Source: a bacterium (GTDB lineage: Bacteria; Verrucomicrobiota; Verrucomicrobiia; Limisphaerales; UBA11358). From it: DNA of 64,000 nucleotides. Below are positions 1-9,287 of this stretch, in pieces. The first letter of the stretch is position 1; every line of letters begins with the position of its first letter. The stretch spans positions 1-64,000 of the forward strand of contig JAKAFL010000004.1 of assembly GCA_021817945.1 (NCBI GenBank), read 5' to 3'. Below the pieces are notes generated by a model. It saw only the letters and a list, made by a program, of their open reading frames with translations, was not told the DNA's origin and did no database searches. The translations under genes and the position numbers were made by a program.

Positions 1-51
1 AAACTCGACGTCATCAAACTCTTCGCCACCACCCCGGATTGGGCTATGTAG
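1..51 (+). CDS. C-terminal end of an unidentified protein (partial)
   Basis: The first 16 codons stay open from the window edge and end at a TAG at 49-51. The tail reads KLDVIKLFATTPDWAM. It is followed seven bases later by a strong hairpin, which suits the end of a real transcript. The protein cannot be identified from so short a piece. Confidence 0.5.
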   Translation, partial: KLDVIKLFATTPDWAM

Positions 52-57
52 CCAGAC

Positions 58-92
58 AAAATCCCCAATACCCACTATTTATTGGGGATTTT
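58..92 (+). terminator. Hairpin terminator candidate
   Basis: A perfect 13-bp inverted repeat (AAAATCCCCAATA at 58-70, its complement at 80-92) encloses a 9-nt loop. It starts with A residues and ends in TTTT, so it could terminate in either direction: the gene ending at 51 on the plus strand and the sugar dehydrogenase ending at 151 on the minus strand. The T-run is short. Confidence 0.55.
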
Positions 93-150
93 GCAAATAC
101 GGGGGGAAGTTAGGTTAACTCCACTGCTGCGCGAAATATCAGCAAGGCCA

Positions 151-1419
151 TCAGGGGGACGTAATCTGTTCAATTTTTCCATCCTGCATCAACGCATAGA
201 GTTCCCCACGCGCATCCTCCGCAAAACTGTCAATATTGTCAGATTGTGCCAGCAACTGGCCCTGGTCCGTCACCCTCCCCGAACTGCGGTTGAACCGGAA
301 CCCCCAAATGGTGCCCAAATTATAGTCCCCATAGATGTAAATGCCATCCAAGGCCGGAAAATCACCCCCGCGATAAACGTAACCTCCTATTACACACAAA
401 CCAATGCTGTGATCAGGAAACATGGATTGCGGCAAAAGGGCCGGGTTGTGGGGATATTCCATGACTGGCTCAATGTACTGGGCTCCCACGGGCCCCGGCT
501 TGAAATAATGTGCTCCCTCGCGCACGCTCCAGCCATAATTGCCTCCTTTGGTGATTAAATCAATTTCCTCCCACAAATCCTGGCCCACGTCTCCCACCCA
601 AAGATCACCCGTTTTCCGGTCAAAGCTGTATCGCCAAGGGTTTCTCAGGCCATAGGCATAAATCTCCCGTCGCACTCCCAACCCACCGCGGTCTGGCTCG
701 TTGGCAAATGGATTGTCCTGCGGAATTCCATATTCAAGGCGTTTTTCCCGAAATCCAGACCCCTCAGTGGCGCGGCTGTTGACATCCAAACGCAATAGTT
801 TGGCCAGCAACGTGCAAGTATTTTGGCCGCTCCCAAAAGGATCACCTCCGGCTCCTCCATCCCCCAAACCCAGGTAGAGATACCCGTCCGGCCCAAATAA
901 AAGTTCTCCGCCCTTATGGTTTGGAAAGGGTTGAGGCACCTGCAGCAGGATTCTTTCTGTGCCCAAATCGGCTTGGTCAGGGTTGCTGTCGGAAACCTTC
1001 ATCTCACTGACCACACTGCGATACGGAAAATTCAGCGGTTGCGAAGCGTGTGCCTTGTTGTTTTCCTGGTTGTAATAGATGTAAAACAAGTGGTTGGTGG
1101 CAAAGCCTGGATGAAAAGCGAGGCTCAACAGACCGTCCTCATTTGAAAAATTGGGATGCCGATCCTCAATGTTCAAAAAAACGCGGGCGTCACTCCCGTC
1201 CGAACTGCGGTTTACGATCAGTATCAAACCTTTTTGATAAACCACAAAAAACCGCCCGGAACCATCCGGTGCCTCAATCATCCAAACCGGGCGCCCCTCT
1301 GTAAGCTTTGGAAAAACCGGACGCAACGAAATGGAAGGCATCGGTTGGCCTTGCAAATTGGCAGAAATCGAAACCCAGAAAAGGACCGCCACCAGCACCA
1401 TGTGGGAAAAATGTTTCAT
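151..1419 (-). CDS. PQQ-dependent sugar dehydrogenase-like secreted protein
   Basis: This is a predicted soluble, exported glucose/sorbosone dehydrogenase-type beta-propeller, which oxidises aldoses with PQQ in the periplasm. The ATG at 1419 is chosen over the longer frame because it opens directly with a signal peptide (MKHFSHMVLVAVLFWVSISA, then about NLQGQ). The mature protein shows family signatures: EDGLLSLAFHPGF, YLGLGDGGAGGDP, LRNPWRYSFD, WVGDVGQDLWEEID, GGNYGW and a late YIYGDY. At about 422 residues it is full length. It ends about 60 bases from a bidirectional hairpin. The exact substrate and whether PQQ is bound cannot be read from the sequence; some relatives are cofactor-free surface proteins. 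Confidence 0.85.
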   Translation of the reverse strand: MKHFSHMVLVAVLFWVSISANLQGQPMPSISLRPVFPKLTEGRPVWMIEAPDGSGRFFVVYQKGLILIVNRSSDGSDARVFLNIEDRHPNFSNEDGLLSLAFHPGFATNHLFYIYYNQENNKAHASQPLNFPYRSVVSEMKVSDSNPDQADLGTERILLQVPQPFPNHKGGELLFGPDGYLYLGLGDGGAGGDPFGSGQNTCTLLAKLLRLDVNSRATEGSGFREKRLEYGIPQDNPFANEPDRGGLGVRREIYAYGLRNPWRYSFDRKTGDLWVGDVGQDLWEEIDLITKGGNYGWSVREGAHYFKPGPVGAQYIEPVMEYPHNPALLPQSMFPDHSIGLCVIGGYVYRGGDFPALDGIYIYGDYNLGTIWGFRFNRSSGRVTDQGQLLAQSDNIDSFAEDARGELYALMQDGKIEQITSP

Positions 1420-1877
1420 TAAGCCAGTATAGGGGCAAAAGACTTCAAGATGGAAATCTAATTCCCAAAAAACTGCCATGAACTATCCAATCTCATAAGC
1501 CTATGAAACCCATTATTCCAACCATGACTCCATCCAAAAGCCGCACCTTCGCATTCCAATTTTCCCACAAGCTGGCAGTGACCTCTTGGGGTGCCTCAAG
1601 CGCCTGTCCTGCATTGAGTCACTAGGATGGTCCGGAGTGGCATCACCCGGTTTCAGGCTTTTGCCGGACACTCCGGATCTTCATGCCTTTAATCTCAAGG
1701 CACAACCAATTGGATGTATCATAAAATGTTATTGTTTAGATATTTATTAATTTTTTAAACAGGTATCGCAACCACCGGCTTTTTCGCAAAAGACAAAGTG
1801 ACCCCGCCAATTTATGTTGCCATTTTGCCTTCATCCCAATCCTTCAATGGCATGCGAGGTGCTTTTTTTCAGCAAAA
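1420..1877. other. Intergenic region between divergent genes
   Basis: This 458-bp spacer separates the divergent sugar dehydrogenase and RedB genes, so it should hold promoters for both. I see a 9-bp inverted repeat (TCCGGAGTG at 1631-1639, CACTCCGGA at 1669-1677) and a very AT-rich stretch around 1725-1760 that could be promoter DNA upstream of redB. No convincing ORF or RNA gene. Confidence 0.4.
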
Positions 1878-2489
1878 ATGAAGCCTGCTTTTTCTATGGG
1901 GTTGGGTGCTGCAAGCGCAGCGTGGATTTTTGCCGTTTTGGCGGGGACCACCCTTTTACTGCAACACGACTACGCAGAATGTCCCGTGGGTCCAATTTCA
2001 GGCCAATGGCCCAAGGTGCAAGAAGTGGGGTTAGACCCCCAAAAAGACACCTTGCTGATGTTTGTGCATCCGCGTTGTCCTTGCACCCGTGCCAGCATAA
2101 ATGAATTAAATCGCATCATGGCCCGAGGAAAAGGCGACTTGGTGGCGCACGCCTTGTTTGTGCTTCCCCATAATCTGCCTGAAAGCTGGGCAGAAACGGG
2201 GAAATGGTTTACCGCCAGGTCCATTCCAGGGGTAACCGTTCAAACAGATTTGGACGGAAAGCTGGCGTCTGCCTTCGGAGCCAAAACCAGCGGGTATGTG
2301 TTGCTCTACAATTCCCGGGGTCAATTGCTTTTTCAAGGTGGCATAACCAGCACCCGTGGCCATGAGGGCGATAACCTTGGGGAAGATGCCATACTGGCTT
2401 ATGCCACAGGCAGGAATCCGGGGATTCACCGCACGCCAGTCTATGGCTGCCTCCTGCCTTCTCAAACCGAATTTTCCGCTTCCGAATGA
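1878..2489 (+). CDS. RedB-like thioredoxin-fold membrane-anchored protein
   Basis: This 203-residue protein has an N-terminal hydrophobic anchor (about residues 8-28) followed by a thioredoxin-like fold on the outer face of the membrane. The segment LLMFVHPRCPCTRASI carries a CPC motif where classic thioredoxins have CxxC. Later elements (SIPGVTVQTDLDGKLASAFGAKTSG, VLLYNSRGQLLFQGGIT) match the cis-Pro/beta-hairpin part of TlpA/RedB-type proteins. It resembles proteins annotated as RedB in Planctomycetes and Verrucomicrobia, which are regularly next to sensor kinases. Its stop codon overlaps the start of the kinase downstream (ATGA at 2486-2489), so the two are co-translated. I infer a redox or metal input to that kinase; the electron partner is unknown. 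A start at the next Met (1896) is possible. Confidence 0.8.
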   Translation: MKPAFSMGLGAASAAWIFAVLAGTTLLLQHDYAECPVGPISGQWPKVQEVGLDPQKDTLLMFVHPRCPCTRASINELNRIMARGKGDLVAHALFVLPHNLPESWAETGKWFTARSIPGVTVQTDLDGKLASAFGAKTSGYVLLYNSRGQLLFQGGITSTRGHEGDNLGEDAILAYATGRNPGIHRTPVYGCLLPSQTEFSASE

Positions 2490-4840
2490 ATGCCATTGCC
2501 AAGCCTTCCCAGATTGTTCTGATTGACATTGATCAACGCATTCGCGAACTTTTTCAAGAGCTTCATCAAAACATCATTTGCCACACGGACCGCCTGTTTT
2601 CATGGCTGATGATATTCCAATGGTTTTTTGCCGTGGCCGTGGCGCTTTGGCTTTCTCCCTTGGCCTGGTTCGGTTTGGCCAGCCAGATTCATCCTCATGT
2701 CTGGGCCGCACTGTTTCTGGGAGCCATCATCACTTTATTTCCCGTTTACCTGGCCAGAACCCGGCCCGGACTGGCGCTGACCAGACACGTGGTGGCGGTG
2801 GGACAAATCCTCATGTCTGCCTTGTTGATCCACCTCACGGGCGGGCGCATTGAAACCCACTTCCACATCTTCGGATCGCTGGCCATATTGGCGTTTTACC
2901 GGGACAGCCGCGTTTTGCTTTCGGCCACCCTGGTTGTGGTGGCGGACCATTTCATCCGCGGCATTTTATGGCCTTTGTCCATTTTTGGCGTTTACTACGC
3001 CCCAATTTGGAGGCCGATGGAACATGCCGGTTGGGTGGCTTTTGAAGTGGTCTTCCTGATCATCGCCATCCGATCCAGTATCAAGGAAATGTACCTTGTG
3101 GCTGAGCGCCAGGCCAGGCTGGAGGCGTTGAATGAAAACATAGAGCAAACCGTGCGGGAGCGCACGGCGGAGTTAACCCGCGAAAACCTGGAACGCAGGG
3201 AATCGCAGGCTCTCTATTTGTCCCTAGTGGAACAATTGCCCGCAGGCATTTTCAGGCAGGATCCATCCGGGGCCTTTGTTTTTGTGAACAGTTGGTTTTG
3301 CAATTTGCGCGGCAAAAGACCCGTGGAGTTCATCGGCAAATCCCCGGAAGAACTGGCCAGTGCCTCCAACAACCCCAATGAGGCGGAATGGTTTCGTTTG
3401 AGCGAAAAAAACCACCGCCAAATCATGCAAACGGGCGAAACTTTGCAGGCCAACGAGGATTTTCCGGACACGGACGGAATCCTGCGCCATTTCCAGGTGA
3501 TTCGCACCCCTGTTTTTAGTGCAGAGGGAAAACCGGCGGGAAGCCAGGGCATCCTTTTTGACATCACGGATCGAAAACGCGCCGAGTCCGCGCTGGCTTA
3601 CGAGCAATACCTTCTAAAATCACTCCTCGACAATTCGGCTGATAAAATTTATTTCAAGGACAGGAACTCAAAATTCATCCGTTGCAGCGAGAGCATGGCC
3701 TCAAACTTTGGCGTGGAAGCCGCGGAGGATTTGGTTGGCAAGGCAGACTTGGATTTCTTCTCCAATGAACATGCCTCCGAAGCCCTGGAGAACGAGCAAT
3801 CCATCATCCGAACCGGCAAACCGATCGTGGGCAAAGTGGAAAAGGAGACCTGGCCGGACGGAAGAATCACCTGGGCCATCACCACCAAAATGCCCTTGAA
3901 AAATAAGGAGGGTGCCATTGTGGGAACCTTTGGGGTGTCCAAGGACATCACCGCAATTAAAAACACCGAGGCAGAGTTGGAAAAGACCCATCGCGAACTC
4001 GTTGACGCCTCGCGCCAGGCCGGCATGGCTGAAGTGGCCACGAGCGTGCTCCACAATGTTGGAAACGTGTTGAACAGCGTGAATGTTTCAGCCTCGCTCA
4101 TCTCCGAAAAAATCACCAAATCCAGGGTCGCCAACATAACCAAGCTGGCTGAATTACTTGGCGACCAGAAGCATGACCTTGGCGGATTCTTCACCAACGA
4201 CCCGAGAGGCAGGCAAATGCCGGAATATCTGAGCAAACTGGCGGAACATTTGACCGCAGAGCAGCAGAGTCTCAAGGATGAAAGCGCTTCCCTGTTGAAA
4301 AACATCATTCACATCAAGGAGGTCGTGGCCATGCAACAGGGATACGCCAAGCCATCGGGGATGATGGAACCTTTGAATCCCTCCGACCTGCTCGAAGATG
4401 CGCTCCGCCTGAACATTGGATCCGTGGAACGCCATCATATAAGACTCGTGCGTGATTACGCGAAGGTTCCCAGCATTTTGACAGACAAGCACAAGGTGTT
4501 GCAAATCCTCGTAAACCTAATCCGCAACTCAAAGCATGCATGCGATGAATCAGGCCACCAGGAGAAGGAAATCACCCTTCGCGTTTGCAATGGCGACGGA
4601 CGGGTTAAATTTTCCATCAGTGACAACGGCGTTGGCATCGCCCCTGAGAATTTGACGCGCATTTTCAACCACGGATTCACCACCCGAAAGGATGGCCATG
4701 GATTCGGGCTTCACAGCGGAGCGCTGGCTGCGAGAGAACTGGGCGGCACACTGACTGTGGCCAGCGAGGGATGCGGATTGGGAGCCACCTTCACCCTGGA
4801 TCTCCCGGCGGATAAAAAAGAGGTAGAACATGAAGATTGA
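2486..4840 (+). CDS. Multi-pass membrane sensor histidine kinase with two PAS domains
   Basis: The 784-residue kinase starts with about six membrane segments (residues 38-195), then a coiled coil (200-240), PAS domains at about 242-365 and 372-495, a dimerisation/phosphoacceptor helix with an unusual H-box ([10 protein letters not shown], His523), and a GHKL ATPase domain at about 635-775. N681, the DNGVG box at 713 and the GHGFGLH lid at 737 are visible. The membrane domain is not a classical MASE type. It holds several polar residues that could bind metal or haem: His125 and His127, Asp154-His155, Glu179-His180 and Glu187. It is co-translated with the RedB-like gene before it and overlaps the hybrid kinase after it by 11 bp. 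I infer that it senses a redox or metal signal handled with RedB and passes phosphate to the hybrid protein. Confidence 0.9.
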   Translation: MNAIAKPSQIVLIDIDQRIRELFQELHQNIICHTDRLFSWLMIFQWFFAVAVALWLSPLAWFGLASQIHPHVWAALFLGAIITLFPVYLARTRPGLALTRHVVAVGQILMSALLIHLTGGRIETHFHIFGSLAILAFYRDSRVLLSATLVVVADHFIRGILWPLSIFGVYYAPIWRPMEHAGWVAFEVVFLIIAIRSSIKEMYLVAERQARLEALNENIEQTVRERTAELTRENLERRESQALYLSLVEQLPAGIFRQDPSGAFVFVNSWFCNLRGKRPVEFIGKSPEELASASNNPNEAEWFRLSEKNHRQIMQTGETLQANEDFPDTDGILRHFQVIRTPVFSAEGKPAGSQGILFDITDRKRAESALAYEQYLLKSLLDNSADKIYFKDRNSKFIRCSESMASNFGVEAAEDLVGKADLDFFSNEHASEALENEQSIIRTGKPIVGKVEKETWPDGRITWAITTKMPLKNKEGAIVGTFGVSKDITAIKNTEAELEKTHRELVDASRQAGMAEVATSVLHNVGNVLNSVNVSASLISEKITKSRVANITKLAELLGDQKHDLGGFFTNDPRGRQMPEYLSKLAEHLTAEQQSLKDESASLLKNIIHIKEVVAMQQGYAKPSGMMEPLNPSDLLEDALRLNIGSVERHHIRLVRDYAKVPSILTDKHKVLQILVNLIRNSKHACDESGHQEKEITLRVCNGDGRVKFSISDNGVGIAPENLTRIFNHGFTTRKDGHGFGLHSGALAARELGGTLTVASEGCGLGATFTLDLPADKKEVEHED

Positions 4841-6686
4841 ACCAAATCAAAACCATCGGATACTCATCATTGATGACAATCAGGCCATCCACGAGGATTT
4901 CAAAAAAATCCTGGGCGCAAAGCCGTCCAACCACGGTCTGGATGAGGCGGACGCCGCGATGTTTGGGGAAAAAGAGTCCCGGCCTGATTTACCGCATTTT
5001 GAAATTGATTGCGCCTCCCAGGGTAAGGAGGGGCTGGCATTGATAGAAAAAAGCCTTCTGGAGGGGCGCCCCTACGCAATGGCCTTTGTGGATGTGCGCA
5101 TGCCGCCAGGCTGGGACGGGGTGGAAACCACGGCCCAAATCTGGCAGCGCCACCCTGACCTGCAAGTGGTCCTGTGCACGGCCTATTCCGATTATTCCTT
5201 CGAGGATCTCCTCAACAAACTTGGTTTTTCTGACCGGCTGCTGATACTCAAAAAGCCCTTTGACAATGTCGAGGTGCTGCAACTGGCCATTTCACTCACG
5301 GAAAAATGGCGGCTTTACCACCAGGCAAAGCTCCAATTGGACGATCTCGAAAGCATGGTGCGCCGCCGAACCCTCGAACTTGAAAAAACCAACACCGACC
5401 TGGCCACCGCCAACGAACTCCTGAAAATTGCCACTCAAAAGGCCCAGGAGATGGCGGAGAAAGCCCTTGTAGCCAGCGAGGCGAAAAGCCAGTTCCTGGC
5501 GAACATGAGCCATGAAATCCGCACACCCATGAACGGGGTGATCGGCATGGTAAACCTTTTGCTGGACACAAGCCTGAGCCGTGAGCAGCGGGATTTTGCC
5601 CTGACCGTGCAATACAGCGCCGAATCACTTCTGGTGATCATCAATGACATCCTGGATTTTTCCAAAATCGAAGCAGGCAAAATGACCTTTGAAAAAGTGG
5701 ATTTCGACCTTGAAGAAACCGCTCGAGCCGCCGTGGAGCTTCTCCAACCGCGTGCGCGTGAAAAAAACCTGCTCCTGGAATTTTCGCTGGCGCCGGAGCT
5801 GGTTAGAAAAGTTTCAGGCGATCCTGCCAGACTCCGCCAGATTCTCCTCAACCTTTTGGGCAACGCCATCAAGTTCACCCAGCAAGGAAAAGTCCAGCTC
5901 GAGATCAAGGCTCTGGAGGAAACTGACCGGGAAATTCAGGTGCATTTTTCGATCACCGACACCGGCATGGGCATGGCTCCAGAAACGCTGCAAAAGCTTT
6001 TTCAACCCTTCACCCAGGCGGACACTTCCACAAGCCGCAAATTTGGCGGCACCGGATTGGGGTTGGCAATTTGCCGCAAGCTTGCCGAGCTTATGGGCGG
6101 GGAGTTGGGCGTGCGCAGCGTCCTGGGATCAGGATCCACTTTCTGGTTCACCATGCGCTTTGCCAAATCATTGTCCCCCAACACATCTGCCCCGGCACAA
6201 TCCATCCCCCAGGCCGATTCCAACGCAAATCTGGATGCATTGATTGGAACCGAGGTTTTGCTGGCTGAAGATAACCGCGTGAATCAACTCGTCGGCCTCC
6301 GCCAGCTCAAGAAGCTGGGATGCGAGGTGGAACTGGCCGAAAATGGGGCCGAGGCGATTAATTTGTGGGATCAGCGAAAATTCACCGTCATTCTTATGGA
6401 TTGCCAGATGCCAGGCATGGATGGCTACGCCGCCGCCCAAAAAATCCGGGAAATGGAGCGGGAACAAAACCTGCAGCCCACTTACATTATTGCCATGACA
6501 GCTTGTGCCATGAAAGGCGACCGTGAACTTTGCCTGGCGGCAGGCATGGACGATTACATTTCAAAACCAGTCAGGGACATACAACTCAAGGAGGCCCTTA
6601 CCAGGGCCATGAATGCCAACCGAATGCCGCACCGAATGACAAACGGCCAATCCACCGAACGTTGCTCTGAACCCCTGGCCACTTGA
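4830..6686 (+). CDS. Hybrid histidine kinase: receiver - kinase - receiver
   Basis: This 618-residue cytoplasmic protein has a receiver domain first (residues 10-155, DD at 15-16, phosphoacceptor Asp88 in [12 protein letters not shown], Lys in KKPFD), a coiled coil (160-215), a HisKA domain with [12 protein letters not shown] (His228), a GHKL ATPase domain (about 330-445; N345, DTGMGM, GGTGLGL) and a second receiver (475-600, Asp524, KP near 574). The first receiver has an insertion of about 25 residues after its first helix (around residues 33-57). No output DNA-binding domain follows, so phosphate must go to an unlinked regulator or phosphotransfer protein. The gene overlaps the membrane kinase by 11 bp, making a three-gene RedB/kinase/hybrid cassette. 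Confidence 0.9.
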   Translation: MKIEPNQNHRILIIDDNQAIHEDFKKILGAKPSNHGLDEADAAMFGEKESRPDLPHFEIDCASQGKEGLALIEKSLLEGRPYAMAFVDVRMPPGWDGVETTAQIWQRHPDLQVVLCTAYSDYSFEDLLNKLGFSDRLLILKKPFDNVEVLQLAISLTEKWRLYHQAKLQLDDLESMVRRRTLELEKTNTDLATANELLKIATQKAQEMAEKALVASEAKSQFLANMSHEIRTPMNGVIGMVNLLLDTSLSREQRDFALTVQYSAESLLVIINDILDFSKIEAGKMTFEKVDFDLEETARAAVELLQPRAREKNLLLEFSLAPELVRKVSGDPARLRQILLNLLGNAIKFTQQGKVQLEIKALEETDREIQVHFSITDTGMGMAPETLQKLFQPFTQADTSTSRKFGGTGLGLAICRKLAELMGGELGVRSVLGSGSTFWFTMRFAKSLSPNTSAPAQSIPQADSNANLDALIGTEVLLAEDNRVNQLVGLRQLKKLGCEVELAENGAEAINLWDQRKFTVILMDCQMPGMDGYAAAQKIREMEREQNLQPTYIIAMTACAMKGDRELCLAAGMDDYISKPVRDIQLKEALTRAMNANRMPHRMTNGQSTERCSEPLAT

Positions 6687-7030
6687 CCTGTTTTATCCGG
6701 GGAATTCCATCGCAAGCCAAAAGGAAACTGCCATCAAGAGGCCGAATTGCTAATGGCAAAAGCGGTGCCATCCGCAATGATTGGGCCACGCATCCCTGAA
6801 TGTTGAAGGGGGATTCCAACGTTCATTGCGCTTGTCCAAGCTCAATTATTTCCAAATCGCACAGGTGTGAGTTGGAACGGCATGCAATGCGTCATGATCG
6901 CCATCACCACCTATCTCAGCAGCCCGCCAGCGCAGAATGGAATGAGCTAAATAGCCTGCCTGTTATGGACTTGCAAAACGGCCGCAACGAAAATGGAACC
7001 AAAAAACAGGTTGCGCAACAAGCGGGGCAT
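6687..7030. other. Intergenic region, convergent genes
   Basis: A spacer of about 344 bp between two convergent genes. Short open frames exist but show no family resemblance, no ribosome binding site and no codon pattern that I trust. No clear terminator hairpin with a T-run was found. Confidence 0.3.
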
Positions 7031-8551
7031 TCACGAGCCAGGCTGGGCGCTTGGGAGCGGGGGAGCATGAATGTAGCGGTTGGCCCATGCCAGAAAATAA
7101 GACCAATTGGGTCCATCAGTGTGGCCGCCGTCGTGCTGCCGCCATGCCAGGTCGCCATCCAGCAAGCCGGTGTTTAAGGGGGGCATGGGAGCAGTAAGGT
7201 AATCGTCGCCCACGCCAAGATCCTTCCTGCCCAACAAGCGGTAAACCGGACCGGCAGCCACCGCTGCCATGAAACTTCCATGCTGGTCCAACCACGGGCC
7301 CTCTGAACCGGGCTTGCCTCCCGAAGCCCCATAACTGATAAAAACTGGGCGGGGTGCACAGAGTGCGATCAATTCATGGGCATCCACGGGAAGATCTCCA
7401 GGTGTCAAAGGACCGCCATATTTGAGAAACGCGCCTGCCATCCAATGATATTCCCCGGTACCCGTCAGGTTTTCCACTAATTCACCCCAATTACGGCGGG
7501 ACAGCTTGACGCCGCCCTCACCGGAGGATCCGATCAGGGCAATGGCAAAACGCTGGTCAAAAGCCATGGTGACCAGCGCCGCCTTGCCGAACCTGGAGAG
7601 CCCTTCAATGCCTATCTGCCGCGCATCCACACGTGGATCAGCGCTTAAAAAATCAAGCACCCTGCTGGCTCCCCAAGCCCAAGCCCGCAACGCCCCCCAA
7701 TCCCCAGGTTTGCGGGGTTGCCCATGGTTGCAAAGGCCGATGATTCCGCGAGTCAGGCCGGAACCATCATCCTCCTGATAAACGGTCGGGAATAATTCCG
7801 CGCAGCCCCAGCCATTGGAAAGAACCAATTGCTGCCAATTCACCCCGCCGTCGAAATTGCCCCAATGCCGGCCATGCACCTTTTCCGCCGGGTTGCCCAT
7901 ACCCCATTGAAATGAAGGCTGGCCAAATGCGAAATGAATGATGACAGGCACCCGCCCAATGGTCCGAGCTGGAAGGGTCAATGTCATGGGCAAATCCACC
8001 TGGATGCTTGGACATGAGGCATGGTCCACACGCCCCACACAATTCTCCACCAGCACCGGCAAAGCTCCCTCATGGGATTTTACCGAGGATAACACCTGCC
8101 AACGCACCGGTGGAACCCGCGACGGCACGCTCCCGTACATTTCACTTTCAAAGGCCCGGACAATTTCCGGTCGGCGCAGTTTCCACCACATCGCCGCAGA
8201 GGTGACTGGCTTGCCATTGTTCAAAGTCAGAGGATCAGGAAGCACCGGGTATGGATTCGCCTTGGCCTCGTCCGTATTTTCATAATAGGGGGAATTGGTA
8301 TGAAAACCATCTGCGCCCCTCCTGAGCGACTTGATTCCCAACTGATCCATCATGTTTTGGTGGTCTTGGGCAGCGGACCAATGGAGGGGCGTGGCTTGAT
8401 TTATGGAAGCTGCGGAGCCCTCGGCACAACCATGGTCTGCCCGCATAAAAGCGATCCAAAAGAACAAGGGAACAGCCGGACATAGATATGCAAAGAAAGA
8501 AAAGGCAAATTGAAACCGTGGTGGTGGTGGCAAAACCTGATTGGAAATCAT
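7031..8551 (-). CDS. Secreted CE15-like (glucuronoyl/acetyl-xylan esterase type) hydrolase
   Basis: This is a predicted exported alpha/beta hydrolase related to carbohydrate esterase family 15, whose members cleave ester links between lignin and glucuronoxylan. The ATG at 8551 is preferred because it gives a hydrophobic signal region (about residues 14-35) right after the start. The nucleophile elbow is GLSRFGKAAL (Ser319 from this start), matching the CE15 pattern G-x-S-R-x-G-K. The downstream GSSGEGGVKLSRR carries the acidic residue, and RQHDGGHTDGPNW carries the catalytic His (about 477). At 506 residues it is slightly long for the family. The upstream sequence (8594-8763) looks like a decayed mobile-element end, so its promoter region may have been disturbed by insertion. 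Confidence 0.8.
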   Translation of the reverse strand: MISNQVLPPPPRFQFAFSFFAYLCPAVPLFFWIAFMRADHGCAEGSAASINQATPLHWSAAQDHQNMMDQLGIKSLRRGADGFHTNSPYYENTDEAKANPYPVLPDPLTLNNGKPVTSAAMWWKLRRPEIVRAFESEMYGSVPSRVPPVRWQVLSSVKSHEGALPVLVENCVGRVDHASCPSIQVDLPMTLTLPARTIGRVPVIIHFAFGQPSFQWGMGNPAEKVHGRHWGNFDGGVNWQQLVLSNGWGCAELFPTVYQEDDGSGLTRGIIGLCNHGQPRKPGDWGALRAWAWGASRVLDFLSADPRVDARQIGIEGLSRFGKAALVTMAFDQRFAIALIGSSGEGGVKLSRRNWGELVENLTGTGEYHWMAGAFLKYGGPLTPGDLPVDAHELIALCAPRPVFISYGASGGKPGSEGPWLDQHGSFMAAVAAGPVYRLLGRKDLGVGDDYLTAPMPPLNTGLLDGDLAWRQHDGGHTDGPNWSYFLAWANRYIHAPPLPSAQPGS

Positions 8552-8593
8552 GCCTGACGGTAGCAAACGCACCACACTCGTCAAAGGAGTTTG

Positions 8594-8763
8594 AATGGGC
8601 CAAGAAGGTTTGGATCCCCCTCTCTCCGCCACTTTTTATTGGGAAATCAGAAAATGACTCCCGAAATTCAATCCCTTCCTGTCCCGATCTGACACGAATT
8701 GTCACGGCTTGGGCAAAACTTCCAGCCCCACTCAAGGCGGCAGTTCTCGCCATAATCAATTAA
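8594..8763 (+). other. Left boundary tract of the integrative island (att-like remnant)
   Basis: The reading frame ending at 8763 carries a peptide (KVWIPLSPP ... DLTRIVTAWAKLPAPLKAAVL) with no start of its own. The same tract recurs, frame-damaged, downstream of the recombinase at 18281-18389. There the core TTTGGATCCCCC is identical (8609-8620 against 18281-18292), and 18335-18389 reads D-L-K-A-L-A-F-A, then, after a frameshift, L-P-A-P-L-K-T. I read this as one arm of a direct repeat left by site-specific integration. The piece 8607-8632 also resembles a tRNA T-arm plus acceptor end (GGTTTGGATCC ... CCGCCA), but no whole tRNA is present. Confidence 0.4.
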
Positions 8764-8777
8764 GCGGAGGGCCAGCC

Positions 8778-9035
8778 ATGAACTTAAATCCGGCTGCGGT
8801 GCTGAATCCCGTGTTCAACTTTCTGGACGCCCTGATCTCAAATTACGGCGTCTATCTTTACCTGATGTTTGTCTGGCTGTCCTTGGCGGTGATTGCCTGG
8901 GTGTTGGGCGGTGGTTTGCGGCGAAGACTGTCACAGGAAAACTCCGCCATGATCATTCCCGGCATCATCTTTACAACTCGACCTGCGAATCAATCACCAC
9001 CGGCAATCATCATCACCGATGTTGATCCGGCATAA
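8778..9035 (+). CDS. Small membrane protein, unknown function
   Basis: An 85-residue protein with a good ribosome binding site (GCGGAGG about 8 bases before the ATG at 8778). It has one strong transmembrane helix (about residues 24-46, YGVYLYLMFVWLSLAVIAWVLGGG), then a basic stop-transfer (GGGLRRRL) and a proline-rich tail ending IIITDVDPA. I do not recognise the family. It is the first gene inside the island and its transcript would run toward the hairpin at 9265-9284, where the IS has inserted. Confidence 0.6.
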   Translation: MNLNPAAVLNPVFNFLDALISNYGVYLYLMFVWLSLAVIAWVLGGGLRRRLSQENSAMIIPGIIFTTRPANQSPPAIIITDVDPA

Positions 9036-9264
9036 AATGACGATAACGAAATATTGAACGAACCATGATCGCATTTTATTCCCGGCAATCAGACTGGGCC
9101 TGGCGCGCTCGCAAAAATGAAAACGCTGGCACGGAAATTTCGCGGCCCAAATCGCGTTGTCAATTTGCACAGTTACATTCACGAAGTGCGAAAAGTTTGA
9201 TGAAATAATTTTTACGTCACGGTGCGGTCACTTGTCACTGTTTTGTATTTTTAGACAGGGGCAC

Positions 9265-9284
9265 GCCTTACCCCTTAGTAAGGC
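9265..9284 (+). terminator. Hairpin split from its T-run by the IS insertion
   Basis: GCCTTAC (9265-9271) and GTAAGGC (9278-9284) form a 7-bp stem with a 6-nt loop. The element begins at 9288. If it is removed with one copy of its TAA duplication, the hairpin is followed by TAAGGTTTTTTG, now at 10216-10227. That makes a typical intrinsic terminator of the ancestral sequence. Confidence 0.45.
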
Positions 9285-9287
9285 TAA

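Noticed and set aside
4830-6686. A DNA-binding output domain on the hybrid kinase
   Set aside because: After the second receiver only about 18 unstructured residues remain.
6800-7177. A 125-codon plus-strand frame between the hybrid kinase and the esterase
   Set aside because: No domain resemblance, half of it is antisense to the esterase end, and no start signal is convincing.
8601-8632. A tRNA-Ser gene
   Set aside because: Only a T-arm/acceptor-like end is present; no D-arm, anticodon arm or 5' acceptor strand can be found upstream.
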